64,000 nt of DNA. It comes from Providencia rettgeri. GTDB lineage: Bacteria; Pseudomonadota; Gammaproteobacteria; Enterobacterales; Enterobacteriaceae. The translations under genes and the position numbers were made by a program. Position 1 is the first letter of the stretch; every line of letters starts with the position of its first letter. The notes beneath the pieces are model-generated. The model was not told where the DNA came from. It ran no database searches and saw only the letters and a program-made list of their open reading frames with translations. The stretch is from contig UGTZ01000001.1 of NCBI GenBank assembly GCA_900455085.1, forward strand, positions 3,564,501-3,628,500, given 5' to 3'. Positions 19,336-28,857 of the stretch are shown piece by piece.

Positions 19336-20266
19336 TTGAAATTAAAACAACTTTTCGTTTCTCTTTCTATCGGTGCTGCGCTATTTGGTGCTAGCCATCT
19401 TGCTAGTGCCGATGAAATTATTACGCTTGGAACAAAAGGCGGTCCTTCCTTATTAAATGAAAAACGCTTGCCGCAATCTACAGCATTTATCAAGAACGAT
19501 AAAAATATACCTATTTGATGCGGGATATGGCGCAAGTTTGCGATTAGTTCAATCAAAAGCCCCATTAAAAAACCTTGATTCTATCTTTATTACCCACCTT
19601 CATAGTGACCATGTTGCCGATTACCCAGCCCTACTGTTAAATGCCTGGAACAGTGGTTTAAACCATAATATCGCTGTTTATGGCCCTGTTGGAACGGAAA
19701 GTATGACAAAAGGTGTTTGGGATACATTTAGTCGCGATATTGATTTACGCGTTAAAGATGAAGGTAAACCTGATTTGCGCCAAATGGTTACAGCAAAAGA
19801 TATTCAAGAAGGGCCTGTACTCAAGAATGATGATGTCGAAATTAGTGCCTTATTTGTTCCACACCCACCTTTTAACTCAGACGAAGCCCTCGCTTATAAA
19901 ATACAATCTGGCGGAAAAACTATCGTTATTACCGGTGATATGATTGATAATAGCCAAATCATTGAATTTGCTAAAGATGCTGACTATTTAATCAGTGAAG
20001 TCGTCTTAGTTTCTGGGGTGAAAAATTTAGCAAATCGTATCGGCAACGGTTCAACGCTGGCAAAAGCGATTATTTCCCACCATACGACCGCAGAAGATGT
20101 CGGCAAAATAGCCCAACAAGCCAATGTAAAACACCTTGTACTTACCCACTTAGTTCCTGCAGATGACCCTTCCATCACCGACGATGTTTGGATTAATGAA
20201 GTGAGAAAACATTACTCAGGCCCAGTAACGGTCAGTAAGGACTTACAACGTTTTGAGCTGAAATAG
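19336..20266 (+). CDS. Exported metallo-beta-lactamase-fold hydrolase (frame broken by one base)
   Basis: A zinc hydrolase of the RNase Z / arylsulfatase-like branch of the MBL fold; the substrate is unknown. The start is a TTG at 19336 with AGAGGTG five bases upstream. The first 25 residues form a signal peptide (LFVSLSIGAALFGASHLASA). The zinc motif HLHSDHVAD and later metal ligands (GDMIDN, SHHTTAEDVG, LTHLVP) are intact. The frame breaks after FIKNDK: removing one A from the A5 at 19501-19505 restores KIYLFDAGYG and a 309-residue protein. It stands alone between hypF and the aromatic cluster. Confidence 0.8.
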
Positions 20267-20436
20267 TTTATTTGAATATATCATCAATAGGATATTGCAT
20301 GTAATCTCTTAATATCCTATTGATATTAACTTATATACTGAGCCTATTATCCTATAGCTTATTTTTCACTTTTCTCCATAACTCATCCCCCCAAACACCG
20401 TAAATGAGTAGTTCTATTTGAATAAATCTTTCACAA

Positions 20437-20452
20437 GTTTCTCATATGAAAC
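20437..20452. promoter_or_regulatory. Palindromic operator candidate 1 (IclR target?)
   Basis: GTTTCTCATATGAAAC: five-base arms GTTTC/GAAAC around six bases that end in TAT. It is nearly identical to the sequence at 20572-20587, 135 bases downstream. Regulatory function is inferred from the repeated pattern and the location. Confidence 0.5.
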
Positions 20453-20570
20453 CAAACTCCATCATAACCTCGACATACCCCACATTTTGAAACGAATATT
20501 TTACATATAGTCAACATTTGATTGACTAATAATCATCCATACAATTAATCTAGTTTTAAATAAAAAACAA

Positions 20571-20588
20571 TGTTTCACCTATGAAACA
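20571..20588. promoter_or_regulatory. Palindromic operator candidate 2 (IclR target?)
   Basis: TGTTTCACCTATGAAACA: seven-base arms TGTTTCA/TGAAACA around CCTA. It ends 32 bases before the ferredoxin start, so a bound protein would block transcription or early elongation. It shares GTTTC-N3-TAT-GAAAC with the copy at 20437-20452. Confidence 0.55.
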
Positions 20589-20620
20589 AAATGTTACAGC
20601 ACATTCAAAAGGAGAAAACC

Positions 20621-20935
20621 ATGAGCTGGGTTGCAGTCTGCGATATCTCACAAGTTCAAGAAGAATTTCCTTTTTCCGCCAAAGTTGATAATGCCGAAAT
20701 TGGGATCTTCTTAGTTGAAGACCAATATTATGCCTTAGAAGATGTTTGCCCACATGCCTACGCTCTGTTAAGCCAAGGTTTTGTTGAAGATGGCAAAGTG
20801 GAATGCCCATTACATGAAGCCGTTTTTGATATTAAAACAGGTAAATGTTTACGCGAACCCGGTGGGCGAGATCTCAAAACCTACCAAACACGCGTTCACG
20901 ACAACCAAATCGAAATCAGTTTGATTGAGGAGTAG
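20621..20935 (+). CDS. Rieske [2Fe-2S] ferredoxin of a ring-hydroxylating system
   Basis: A 104-residue soluble ferredoxin; it passes electrons from the reductase (24935-26152) to the oxygenase (21301-22345). The Rieske ligands are CPH and, 17 residues later, CPLH, the usual C-x-H ... C-x2-H pattern. The ATG follows AAAGGAGAAAACC. It is the first gene of the cluster, two bases before the next ORF. The family is clear; the natural substrate of the system is not. Confidence 0.92.
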   Translation: MSWVAVCDISQVQEEFPFSAKVDNAEIGIFLVEDQYYALEDVCPHAYALLSQGFVEDGKVECPLHEAVFDIKTGKCLREPGGRDLKTYQTRVHDNQIEISLIEE

Positions 20936-20937
20936 AA

Positions 20938-21246
20938 ATGGAACCCATTCAAAATTTTAACCCGTATTTGCCGGCGAATAACCAAATCATCCCAGCGCGA
21001 GAAGGCGGTAAAGGCAGTATTCAGGCACCAGGAAGTGCACCGAATATCGTTTGGCAAACACGTTCACGTCTCCCAGATGAATATGAAAATAAACTTATTT
21101 TTGCACTGGAAACGCTATTCGCCGCAGGCACTGAATCACTTGAAGAATTAGTTAGCGCATTAAATCAACAACAATTATATGACCGACAAGGGCACCCTTG
21201 GTCTACCAGCAGTTTCCGCGAATTTCTTCTTGTCAATGGTTACTAA
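20938..21246 (+). CDS. Small recombinase-like helix-turn-helix protein
   Basis: A 102-residue protein of unknown role. The first 50 residues look unstructured and rich in Pro, Asn and Gly. The C-terminal half (LVSALNQQQLYDRQGHPWSTSSFREFLLVNGY region) resembles the helix-turn-helix of the serine-recombinase 'Recombinase' domain, but no catalytic part exists. It sits between ferredoxin and oxygenase genes, with two bases to the former, so it is part of the operon rather than a mobile-element remnant. It may be a regulator or an oxygenase accessory protein; the sequence does not decide. Confidence 0.7.
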   Translation: MEPIQNFNPYLPANNQIIPAREGGKGSIQAPGSAPNIVWQTRSRLPDEYENKLIFALETLFAAGTESLEELVSALNQQQLYDRQGHPWSTSSFREFLLVNGY

Positions 21247-21300
21247 TACATTGTCATAAAAAGAAAATAAAACAAAAACACTTTTGATAAACGGAAGCAA

Positions 21301-22345
21301 ATGATGACAACGAAATACACAACTTCAAAACTATCAAGATTACCTCGATGTCGGATTACGAGGGCAATGGTACCCCGTATTATCCAGTTGGGAAGTGAGC
21401 AGCGACCCCATCGGTATTACCCGTTTAGAAGAACAAATTGTCCTTTGGCGTGATGATAAAGGCCAAATTCACGCACTAGAAGACAGATGCCCACACCGCG
21501 GAGCCCGTTTATCAATGGGTTGGAACCTAGGTGAACGTATTGCCTGTTGGTACCACGGCGTCGAAGTCGGTGGTGATGGCGTCGTTAAAGATGTTCCAGC
21601 GGTCAGTCAATGCCCTCTTGAAGGTCAAAAATGTTTAAAAACCTATCCCGTTCAAGAAATTCATGGCGCTATCTTCCTCTATTTTGCGGTAGTTGACGGT
21701 GAAACACCTCCAGCCCTTGAGTTTCCTGAAGAGTTAGCTGATGACGAAAACCACAGCAATTTCCTCTGCACCGCATCGTGGAAATGCAATTACCAATATG
21801 CATTAGAAAACGTGATGGACCCAATGCATGGCACCTATCTCCATTCATCATCACACTCAATGGCAGAAGGTGATAAACAATCAGAAATGATCCTAGAAGC
21901 AACAAAAAATGGGTTTATTTTCCGTAAAAATGACCAAATTGGTGTCAACTTCGACTGGGTGGAATTTGCGAGTACAGGAGCAAATTGGCTACGTTTATCT
22001 ATCCCATATCAAAAACGCTTCGGCCCTGGCGGGCACTTTTGGATTATCGGCATGGTCGTACCTGAAGACCGTCACCACACTCGAGTTTTCTTTTGGCGTA
22101 TTCGCAAAGTGAAAGACTGGCAACGTGATTTATGGCGCTTTATGTACCGCAACCGCCTAGAAGGGCTACATTGGGATGTCCTAGAACAAGATCGCATTAT
22201 TTTGGAAAACCTCACACCAAATGCACGGGATAAAGAGTTTCTTTATCAACACGATGTGGGGTTATCTCGCCTACGCCGCATTATGCAACGTGAAGCGAAG
22301 AAACAGTTTGACTTAATCAACAATAAGGAAACTGAAAATGCATGA
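21301..22345 (+). CDS. Rieske non-heme iron oxygenase, alpha subunit (frame broken by one base)
   Basis: The terminal oxygenase of the cluster. Rieske ligands CPHRG (about residue 62) and CWYHG (about 82) are followed by the mononuclear iron motif DPMHGTYLH (D-x2-H-x4-H, near residue 173). No beta subunit is encoded, so it is probably a homomultimer. The conserved N-terminus reads from ATG 21301 (MMTT) only if one A of AAA at 21313-21315 is removed, which joins to NTQLQNYQDYLDVGLRGQWY and gives 347 residues. Without the correction the first start would be at 21395, losing a conserved segment. It overlaps the next gene by eight bases. Confidence 0.9.
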
Positions 22346-23093
22346 TGTCTTGTCAGGAAAACGCATTGTAATCACAGGCGCTGCAAGAGGGCTTGGCTTT
22401 AGCTTTGCACAAGCCGCCGCAGAACAAGGGGCCCAAGTTATCTTGTGTGACATCCTCGAACAGCGATTACAAGAAAGTGTCGAGTCCTTACAACAACAAG
22501 GTTTTGAAGCCCAAGGTGTTTCTCTCGACTTAGCAGATCCTGACTCAATCACTCATGCATTCGACCGTATTGGTCAACAAGGTGCAATTGATGGGCTGAT
22601 TAATAATGCGGCTCTGGCAACCGGAGTGGGTGGAAAACTGCTCGATGAATATGACTTGGCGCTATGGGATAAGGTTATGACCGTCAATGTCAGAGGAACG
22701 TGGCTAGTCACCAAAGTCGCTCTTCCTTTTTTAAAGCAGAGCTCCCGCGGGAAAATTATCAATATTGCTTCTGACACCGCGCTTTGGGGAGCTCCCAAGC
22801 TGATGGCCTATGTCGCCAGTAAAGGGGCTATCATCAGTATGACACGCTCAATGGCACGTGAACTCGGAGTTCACCGTATTTGCGTCAACGCGATTGCTCC
22901 GGGACTCACAAAAGTCGAAGCGACCCAATACGTCCCAGCAGAGCGCCACCAGCTATATGAAAATGGCAGAGCATTACAAGGGGAGCAGATGCCCGAAGAC
23001 GTTACAGGAACCGCTTTATACTTGCTTTCGCCTATGGCTGATTTTGTTACAGGACAGCTAATCCCAGTTAATGGTGGCTTTATTTTTAATTAA
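22338..23093 (+). CDS. Short-chain dehydrogenase (cis-dihydrodiol dehydrogenase candidate)
   Basis: A 251-residue classical SDR. The NAD(P) motif TGAARGLG, NNAA, and the catalytic Ser (NIASD) and Tyr-x3-Lys (YVASK) are present. It follows the oxygenase with an eight-base overlap, the place where a dihydrodiol dehydrogenase is expected. It would rearomatise the product of the dioxygenase to a catechol for the extradiol enzyme at 24013. The role is inferred from context. Confidence 0.88.
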   Translation: MHDVLSGKRIVITGAARGLGFSFAQAAAEQGAQVILCDILEQRLQESVESLQQQGFEAQGVSLDLADPDSITHAFDRIGQQGAIDGLINNAALATGVGGKLLDEYDLALWDKVMTVNVRGTWLVTKVALPFLKQSSRGKIINIASDTALWGAPKLMAYVASKGAIISMTRSMARELGVHRICVNAIAPGLTKVEATQYVPAERHQLYENGRALQGEQMPEDVTGTALYLLSPMADFVTGQLIPVNGGFIFN

Positions 23094-23126
23094 TTTCGCC
23101 ATTTTGTCGGTAAAGAGGTGAGGACC

Positions 23127-23903
23127 ATGAATTCAACATGTAAATATCTGGTACCCGGTTTGGAAAAAGGGCTACAGCTTCTTTTGCTACTTGCAGAACA
23201 GCACCGTGAGCTCACATTTGCCGAGATCCTTCGCTTAGTCGATATGCCCAAAGCAACGGCTTACCGTGCGATCCAAACCTTAGTGCACTTGGATTTCCTC
23301 GTCCAACACCCGCGTACTGGGGCATTTTCATTAGGCCGCAAAGTACTCAGCCTTGGCCTTGGCTATATTGCATCGCTCGATTTAACCCAGTTAGGCCAGC
23401 CCATTATCGAGCAACTCAGAGACCGAAGCCAATGTAACAGCCATTTAGTCATTCGAGATGGCCGAGACATTATTTACATCGCCAGAGTCAGTGGCGCAGA
23501 ATCAAAAATTAACCATGTTAGCGTAGGCACGCGTTTATTAGCCCATCGAACCTCACTCGGTCGTATGCTACTCAGTGGGTTAACTCGCGCTGAATTCGAT
23601 GCACTTTACCCAGACGATGAGCTACCCGACAACGCAGGCAGCAAGCAGGAATTTTGGCAAATGATCCAAGCTGACAAACTGCGAGGCTATGTGATTGGTG
23701 AATCATTTTATCGTCGAGGAATTTCATCCATTGTTTACCCTGTTTATAACCAAGCGAATGGCGTAGAAGCGGTGATTAGCATCATGGTGCCAATGAATAG
23801 CATCCCTGCACAAGAGTGCCGGCGATTACAAAATGAAGTGAGCTATGCAGCCCAAAAACTCACTGAATTTATAGGTGGCATGAGCCAAGCAAAAGCCGTT
23901 TAG
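23127..23903 (+). CDS. IclR-family transcriptional regulator
   Basis: A 258-residue IclR-type regulator with an N-terminal winged HTH (LVDMPKATAYRAIQTLVHLDFL) and a C-terminal effector domain (INHVSVGTRLLAHRTSLGRMLL). I chose the ATG at 23127; an in-frame GTG lies nine bases upstream and GAGG precedes both. It lies inside the catabolic cluster in the same direction and is the natural candidate to bind the two palindromes before the first gene. It may respond to the aromatic substrate or an intermediate. Confidence 0.9.
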   Translation: MNSTCKYLVPGLEKGLQLLLLLAEQHRELTFAEILRLVDMPKATAYRAIQTLVHLDFLVQHPRTGAFSLGRKVLSLGLGYIASLDLTQLGQPIIEQLRDRSQCNSHLVIRDGRDIIYIARVSGAESKINHVSVGTRLLAHRTSLGRMLLSGLTRAEFDALYPDDELPDNAGSKQEFWQMIQADKLRGYVIGESFYRRGISSIVYPVYNQANGVEAVISIMVPMNSIPAQECRRLQNEVSYAAQKLTEFIGGMSQAKAV

Positions 23904-23936
23904 CGTTAACCGAATATCATCCACACATTTTTAGGT

Positions 23937-23988
23937 TTATTGCCATAAGCCTCAGGTTCTTTTTGCCCAAAAAAACCTTTGGCAATAA
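23937..23988 (+). terminator. Nested hairpins between the IclR gene and the dioxygenase gene
   Basis: Outer arms TTATTGCCA (23937-23945) and TGGCAATAA (23980-23988) enclose an inner stem-loop AGGTT-C-TTTTT / AAAAA-A-AACCT (23954-23978). There is no T tract after either stem, so this may be an attenuator or processing site and not a simple terminator. It divides the cluster into two parts. Confidence 0.45.
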
Positions 23989-24012
23989 CACCAATCGATA
24001 GAGGACTTTACA

Positions 24013-24930
24013 ATGTCAGTGATTGGAATAGAAAAATTAGAATTTGGTGTTGAAGATATCCCTAGCTGCCAGAAATTTTTACATGATTTTGGCCTTCAAG
24101 CAGCCTCTGATAACGCCTCGTTATTCACCACGTTATCGGGTGCTGAAATACAGTTATTTTCCTACCAAGATCCAAATTTACCCGCACCTTTTGAAGCAGG
24201 TTCAACACTGCGTCGCATTACGTGGGGAGTTGAAAGCCCGGATAAACTCAAGGAGATCATTGAGAAAATTAGGCCTTGTGATGGTTTTCAACTGACGTCA
24301 AATGGCGCACAGTGCCGTGACCCAAATGGCATGACGGTCGCTTTCACCATTAGTAAACAAAAAACAGTTGAATTAGAGGTCACCGCTATCAACCAATGGG
24401 GGGATATTCGCCGCATTGATAAACCCAGCCCAGTTTACGAAAAAGCCACGCCAATTAACGTCGGTCACGTGGTATTTTTTGTTGATGACTTACCTTCTAC
24501 AGAAGCGTTCTATTGCCAAAAACTGGGTTTTCAAGTTTCAGACCGTTATATCGACCGTGCCGTCTTTTTACGAACACAAATAAACGGTTGCCACCATAAC
24601 CTGTTTTTGCTGAAACTTCCTCATCGTGGCAGCGGCCTTAACCATGTCGCTTTTACAGTTCGTGATATCCATGAAGTGATTGGCGGCGGTCTGGCAATGA
24701 ACCGCCATCAATGGAGCACCTTTATTGGCCCAGGCCGCCACCCTATCTCATCCGCTTACTTTTGGTATGTCAACAGCCCAACAGGTGGGGCTTTCGAATA
24801 TTACACCAATGACGATTACCTAACCGATAAATGGCAACCGCGCGAACTGGAACATTCCTTAGTTTCATTTACGGAATGGGCTGTGGAAGGTGGTCTTGAT
24901 TATGAAACTCGCCGCCAAGTTAAGGAGTAA
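24013..24930 (+). CDS. Extradiol ring-cleavage dioxygenase (VOC superfamily, type I)
   Basis: A 305-residue two-domain VOC protein of the 2,3-dihydroxybiphenyl dioxygenase type. The C-terminal domain has the iron ligands His (VGHVVFF), His (LNHVAF) and Glu (AFEYYTN), and the family segment GRHPISSAYFWYV. It should cleave a catechol next to its hydroxyl pair. It precedes the reductase gene by four bases. The substrate range cannot be read from the sequence. Confidence 0.9.
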   Translation: MSVIGIEKLEFGVEDIPSCQKFLHDFGLQAASDNASLFTTLSGAEIQLFSYQDPNLPAPFEAGSTLRRITWGVESPDKLKEIIEKIRPCDGFQLTSNGAQCRDPNGMTVAFTISKQKTVELEVTAINQWGDIRRIDKPSPVYEKATPINVGHVVFFVDDLPSTEAFYCQKLGFQVSDRYIDRAVFLRTQINGCHHNLFLLKLPHRGSGLNHVAFTVRDIHEVIGGGLAMNRHQWSTFIGPGRHPISSAYFWYVNSPTGGAFEYYTNDDYLTDKWQPRELEHSLVSFTEWAVEGGLDYETRRQVKE

Positions 24931-24934
24931 CGCC

Positions 24935-26152
24935 ATGAGCTCATTAATCCAAGGCGGTATTGTTATTATCGGTGGGGGTCAGGCAGGTGGTTGGGCAGCA
25001 AAAACCCTACGCGATGAAGGCTATCAAGGTATTATTTCGGTGATCAGCGATGAAAACCATGATTTTTATGAGCGCCCACCGCTGTCTAAAGCCGCATTGA
25101 CACAGGAGAGTTTTTCATTATCACGCTTATTCAGCGAACAAGAAACTAATGCCTTAAATTTACAGTGGTTTCGCCCACTACGTGCCACCAAAATTGATAG
25201 CCAAACCCAATGTATTTATTTAAGTGATGGTCGTGCCATTACGTTTGATAAATTACTACTTGCGACTGGCGGCCGGCCCCGCTACCTGTCGAATCGTTGG
25301 CAACAACACCCACAAGTATTCGCCTTACGTTCGTGGGATGACGCGCAGAAATTGCGCATTGCGCTGCTCTCTGCACAAAAAATTGCCATTATTGGTGGTG
25401 GTTGGATTGGCTTAGAAGTTGCCGCTTCCGCTCGAAAAATGGGGATTGATGTCACGATTTTTGAGCGGCAAAGCCGCTTATGCGAACGAAGTGTACCGCA
25501 GAATGTTTCAGAGGCTCTTGCATTACGCCACACACAAGCAGGTGTTCATGTCATAACCGATTGTGGAGATATCGAACTTGGCGAGCCGACAACAAGTGGA
25601 TTACAAATTAGTTGCCAAAAACAGCCTTCGCAAAATTTCGATCTCGCTGTTATGGGGATTGGTGTTGAATTAAATCTCGAACTTGCCAAAGAAGCGGGGC
25701 TTGATGTTACCCACGGTATTGTGATTAATCACCAAGGGCAGACTTCTCACCCAAATATTTACGCTGCGGGCGACGTCGCTTGCCATCCAACACTGTCCTT
25801 ATGTTTACAGTCATGGGCTTATGCACAAAACCAAGCCATCACCACAGCAAAAGCCATGCTAAACCCGCAGTCTGAAGGGTTCAATGAACTCGCTTGGTTA
25901 TGGTCAGATCAATACCAGGACAACATCCAAATTTTAGGTGTCCCAACCTCACAAAAATTAAAACATATTCAACGGTATACCCCTAATTCAGAGGTTCATT
26001 TTGCTTTAAATGAAAGCAATGAATTGGTGCAAATGATTGCATTTAATGATGCACGAGCCATCAAGCTAGGTAAACGTTGGATACAAGGCCACCGCAAATT
26101 GGACCCTTCACAACTTGCTGATCCCACATTTTCATTAATGTCACTGAAATAG
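24935..26152 (+). CDS. FAD-dependent ferredoxin reductase of the Rieske system
   Basis: A 405-residue reductase of the BphA4/HcaD type. FAD motif GGGQAGGWAA near the N-terminus, NAD motif GGGWIGLEVAAS in the middle, and YAAGDVACH in the C-terminal half. I chose the ATG at 24935, four bases after the dioxygenase stop and with AAGGAG upstream; an earlier in-frame start would overlap that gene. It supplies electrons from NADH to the ferredoxin at 20621. Confidence 0.93.
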   Translation: MSSLIQGGIVIIGGGQAGGWAAKTLRDEGYQGIISVISDENHDFYERPPLSKAALTQESFSLSRLFSEQETNALNLQWFRPLRATKIDSQTQCIYLSDGRAITFDKLLLATGGRPRYLSNRWQQHPQVFALRSWDDAQKLRIALLSAQKIAIIGGGWIGLEVAASARKMGIDVTIFERQSRLCERSVPQNVSEALALRHTQAGVHVITDCGDIELGEPTTSGLQISCQKQPSQNFDLAVMGIGVELNLELAKEAGLDVTHGIVINHQGQTSHPNIYAAGDVACHPTLSLCLQSWAYAQNQAITTAKAMLNPQSEGFNELAWLWSDQYQDNIQILGVPTSQKLKHIQRYTPNSEVHFALNESNELVQMIAFNDARAIKLGKRWIQGHRKLDPSQLADPTFSLMSLK

Positions 26153-26172
26153 TGCCCAGCAGGAGAAATCTC

Positions 26173-27454
26173 ATGGCTAATCAGACTATAACCTTACAAA
26201 ATTCAGAGCATGATCAAGTCGAGCAAGATGTTCCTGAAAAGATCAATTGGTTGATCCCTATCGGGCTGTTTTCCTGTGTACTACTGGCTTTCTTCGATAA
26301 AATCAGTATTGCAGCTCTATTTTCTGACGAAAAATTTCAGCAAGCTCTGGGAATTGATTTTGACCCAACCCGTTTTGGGGTTACTGATGAGCGCATTTTT
26401 ATTCGCTTATGGTGTTTCTTCCATGCTACTAAGCGGTATTGGCGATAAATTTCACCCCACCAAAATGCTGCTATTTATGATCAGTAGCTGGTGTTTTCTC
26501 ATGATTTTTATGGGATTCACACACCACTATGGCACGATGGTTTTTCTGCGTGTATTGCTAGGAATTGCCGAAGGGCCTTTGCTGGCAATCGCTTACGCCA
26601 TTGTGCGCCGTACCTTTCCGCCAAAAATGCAAGCGCGTGCCACCATGATGTGGTTATTAGGCACACCGTTAGGCGCAGCATTAGGCTTTCCTATTTCATT
26701 GTATTTACTTAACAATTATGGTTGGCAAAGTACATTTTTTGTCATGGCTGCCTTTACTGTTCCTGTTTGGTGGCTTGTGGTGATTGGTATTCGCCATCCC
26801 AACTTAGTCAATCGCCAAGCTCAGACTAAAAACACAGCAGGTGAAACACTTCCAGCGGAGCAATTGGCCGTGATGCGAGCCCATAAAAAACGCTTATTCC
26901 AAAATAGCCATTTTTGGATTATCTGCATGTTTAATATCGCTTTTCTTGTCTACCTTTGGGGAATGAATGGTTGGTTACCCAGCTATTTAATTAAAGGTAA
27001 GTCTATTCACTTAGAACATGCGGGAATTCTGTCATCCCTTCCCTTTATCGCCATGTTATTTGGTGAAGCCATCGGAGCGTGGTTATCAGATCGCTACGAT
27101 CGCCGCGCACTCGTTTGTTTTATTTCACTACTTGGTGCCGTGTTAGGCCTTGCTGGTGTGTTATTTCTCACTGGCACCTACAGCATCATTCTTATGATGG
27201 CATTTAGCATGTTCATGTGGGGGGCGGGCGCACCAAATATCTTTGCTCTACTCGCAAAAGCCACACAAAAGCAAGTCAGTGCATTAGCAGGCGGTATTTT
27301 CAATGGGTTAGGAAACCTTGCTGGCGCCGCTGCACCGCTGGCAATGGGAGTTCTTATTACCGTCACTCACACTATGGATAGCGGGCTGTTATTTATCGTC
27401 GTCATAGGTTTATTCGGCAGCTTGTTACTAGTGCCTTTACTGAAAAAATATTAA
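26173..27454 (+). CDS. MFS transporter, aromatic acid/H+ symporter-like (frame broken by one base)
   Basis: A 12-helix major-facilitator protein that probably takes up the cluster substrate. The ATG at 26173 follows AGGAGAAATC. The first frame stops at 26448 after DPTRFG; removing one G from the G4 at 26377-26380 restores LLMSAFLFAYGVSSMLLSG and 426 residues. MFS signatures DKFHPTKML (loop 2-3) and LGIAEGPLLAI (helix 4) are present. It lies inside the operon, followed by the cupin gene. Confidence 0.88.
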
Positions 27455-27479
27455 TTCATTTTTTATTGGAGATAACACC

Positions 27480-27992
27480 ATGTCACAACCGCAAATCAAA
27501 CCACAAGATATTCCAATGGCACAATGGATTGAGTCGCGCATTGCTCGCCTTGAAGGGCGTAAATATGACTGGAATGCCCTGAAATTCCAAGCGGATTACG
27601 ACCCTAAATATCGCCGCGCACAAATGCGCTATATCGGCACGGGTGCGACTGGCGTTGCTAATGATGTCAACACCGTTCCCGCAGAGAACTTTACTTTCTC
27701 CACCATGGTTCTCCCTGCCAAATGCGAGGGGCCATTACACCTCCACCCCGATGTTGAAGAAGTGTTCTTTATGTTGAAAGGCACTATCACGTTGTTTGTG
27801 AAAGATGGCAATGAAGAGTATGAAACCGTACTGAAAGAGCGTGACCTAATTTCAGTCCCTGCAGGCATTTATCGTGGTTTATTTAACCACGGGGAAGAAG
27901 AAGCCTTAATGTGCGTCATGATAGGGACACCAAAACCTGCGATCCCAACATATCCCGAAGATCACCCTTTATCAAAAGTTAAACGTAACTAA
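27480..27992 (+). CDS. Cupin-domain protein
   Basis: A 170-residue single-cupin protein. The metal motif GPLHLHPDVEEVFFMLKG fits the G(x)5HxH(x)3-4E(x)6G pattern, and FNHGEEEALMCVMIG supplies the second-motif His. Cupins in aromatic clusters may be dioxygenases, isomerases or decarboxylases, so the reaction is open. It is preceded by TTGGAG and lies between transporter and hydrolase genes. Confidence 0.85.
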   Translation: MSQPQIKPQDIPMAQWIESRIARLEGRKYDWNALKFQADYDPKYRRAQMRYIGTGATGVANDVNTVPAENFTFSTMVLPAKCEGPLHLHPDVEEVFFMLKGTITLFVKDGNEEYETVLKERDLISVPAGIYRGLFNHGEEEALMCVMIGTPKPAIPTYPEDHPLSKVKRN

Positions 27993-28007
27993 CAGGAGTC
28001 GTCAGTG

Positions 28008-28847
28008 ATGAATTTGCTCAATAAAAAACTCCCGGAACCACTGATAGCAGACTTTGGCCAATATCGTCTCAATTGGCGAGAAGCAGGCCAAGGGCACCCA
28101 GTGGTATTGTTGCATGGTATCAGCTCTGGATCTGCTTCATGGGTAAGCCAACTGACCAGTCCATCACTGACAAAACACTATCATCTCTATAGCTGGGATG
28201 CGCCCGGCTATTTAGAAAGCCGTGAGCTAGAGACGACAACGCCTACCGCTATTGATTACGCAAATGCATTGAATGCTTTTATTGACAAATTAGCCTTATC
28301 AAACATCGTGTTAGTGGGACACTCTCTTGGCGCCATAATGGCAAGTGCTTTTGCCTCGCAATATCCCAATAAAGTTAAAGGCTTAATCTTAGCGAACCCC
28401 GCGCAAGGTTATGCAACAAAAAGCCCTGACCAACAAAAACAAGTTTACCAACAGCGGCAAGATATTGTTTTGAGTTCTGGTATTGAGGCATATGCGCAAA
28501 ATCGTGCTGCTGCTTTGTTATCCGCCAACGCAACCACTGAGAAAGTCAATTGGGTTCAACAGAACATGAAGAAGCTCAACCCTAAAGGCTTCTTAGCCGC
28601 GGCGTGGATGCTAGCCCATGACGATATCAGCCAATATTTAAATCGCTATGATGGCCCATTGAAAATACTGGTTGGCACAGAAGATACCATTACGCCACCA
28701 GCACAAGTAGAGCAACTCGCACGCCAAAAAAACTGCCCCTATTTCCTGATAAACCAAGCGGGGCACGCCAGTTATTTAGATGCGCCAGATGCCTTTAACA
28801 ACCATTTACAACAATTTTTAGAGACGCTCTATTGCCAAGCAGAATAA
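28008..28847 (+). CDS. Alpha/beta hydrolase (meta-cleavage product hydrolase candidate)
   Basis: A 279-residue alpha/beta hydrolase. Oxyanion motif HGIS, nucleophile elbow GHSLG, acid in GTEDTITPP and catalytic His in AGHASYLDAP form a complete triad. I chose ATG 28008 (MNLLNKKLPEP) after AGGAG; a GTG stands three bases earlier. In a pathway with an extradiol dioxygenase such an enzyme normally splits the ring-fission product. The role is inferred. Confidence 0.87.
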   Translation: MNLLNKKLPEPLIADFGQYRLNWREAGQGHPVVLLHGISSGSASWVSQLTSPSLTKHYHLYSWDAPGYLESRELETTTPTAIDYANALNAFIDKLALSNIVLVGHSLGAIMASAFASQYPNKVKGLILANPAQGYATKSPDQQKQVYQQRQDIVLSSGIEAYAQNRAAALLSANATTEKVNWVQQNMKKLNPKGFLAAAWMLAHDDISQYLNRYDGPLKILVGTEDTITPPAQVEQLARQKNCPYFLINQAGHASYLDAPDAFNNHLQQFLETLYCQAE

Positions 28848-28857
28848 AGGAAGACTC

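Larger units (their letters stand above)
20267..20620. promoter_or_regulatory. Promoter region of the aromatic-catabolism cluster
   Basis: A 354-base A+T-rich spacer upstream of the first catabolic gene. It contains two similar palindromes of the form GTTTC-N3-TAT-GAAAC (annotated separately) and a strong ribosome site AAGGAG before the ferredoxin start at 20621. It is the obvious target for the IclR regulator of the cluster. Confidence 0.6.
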
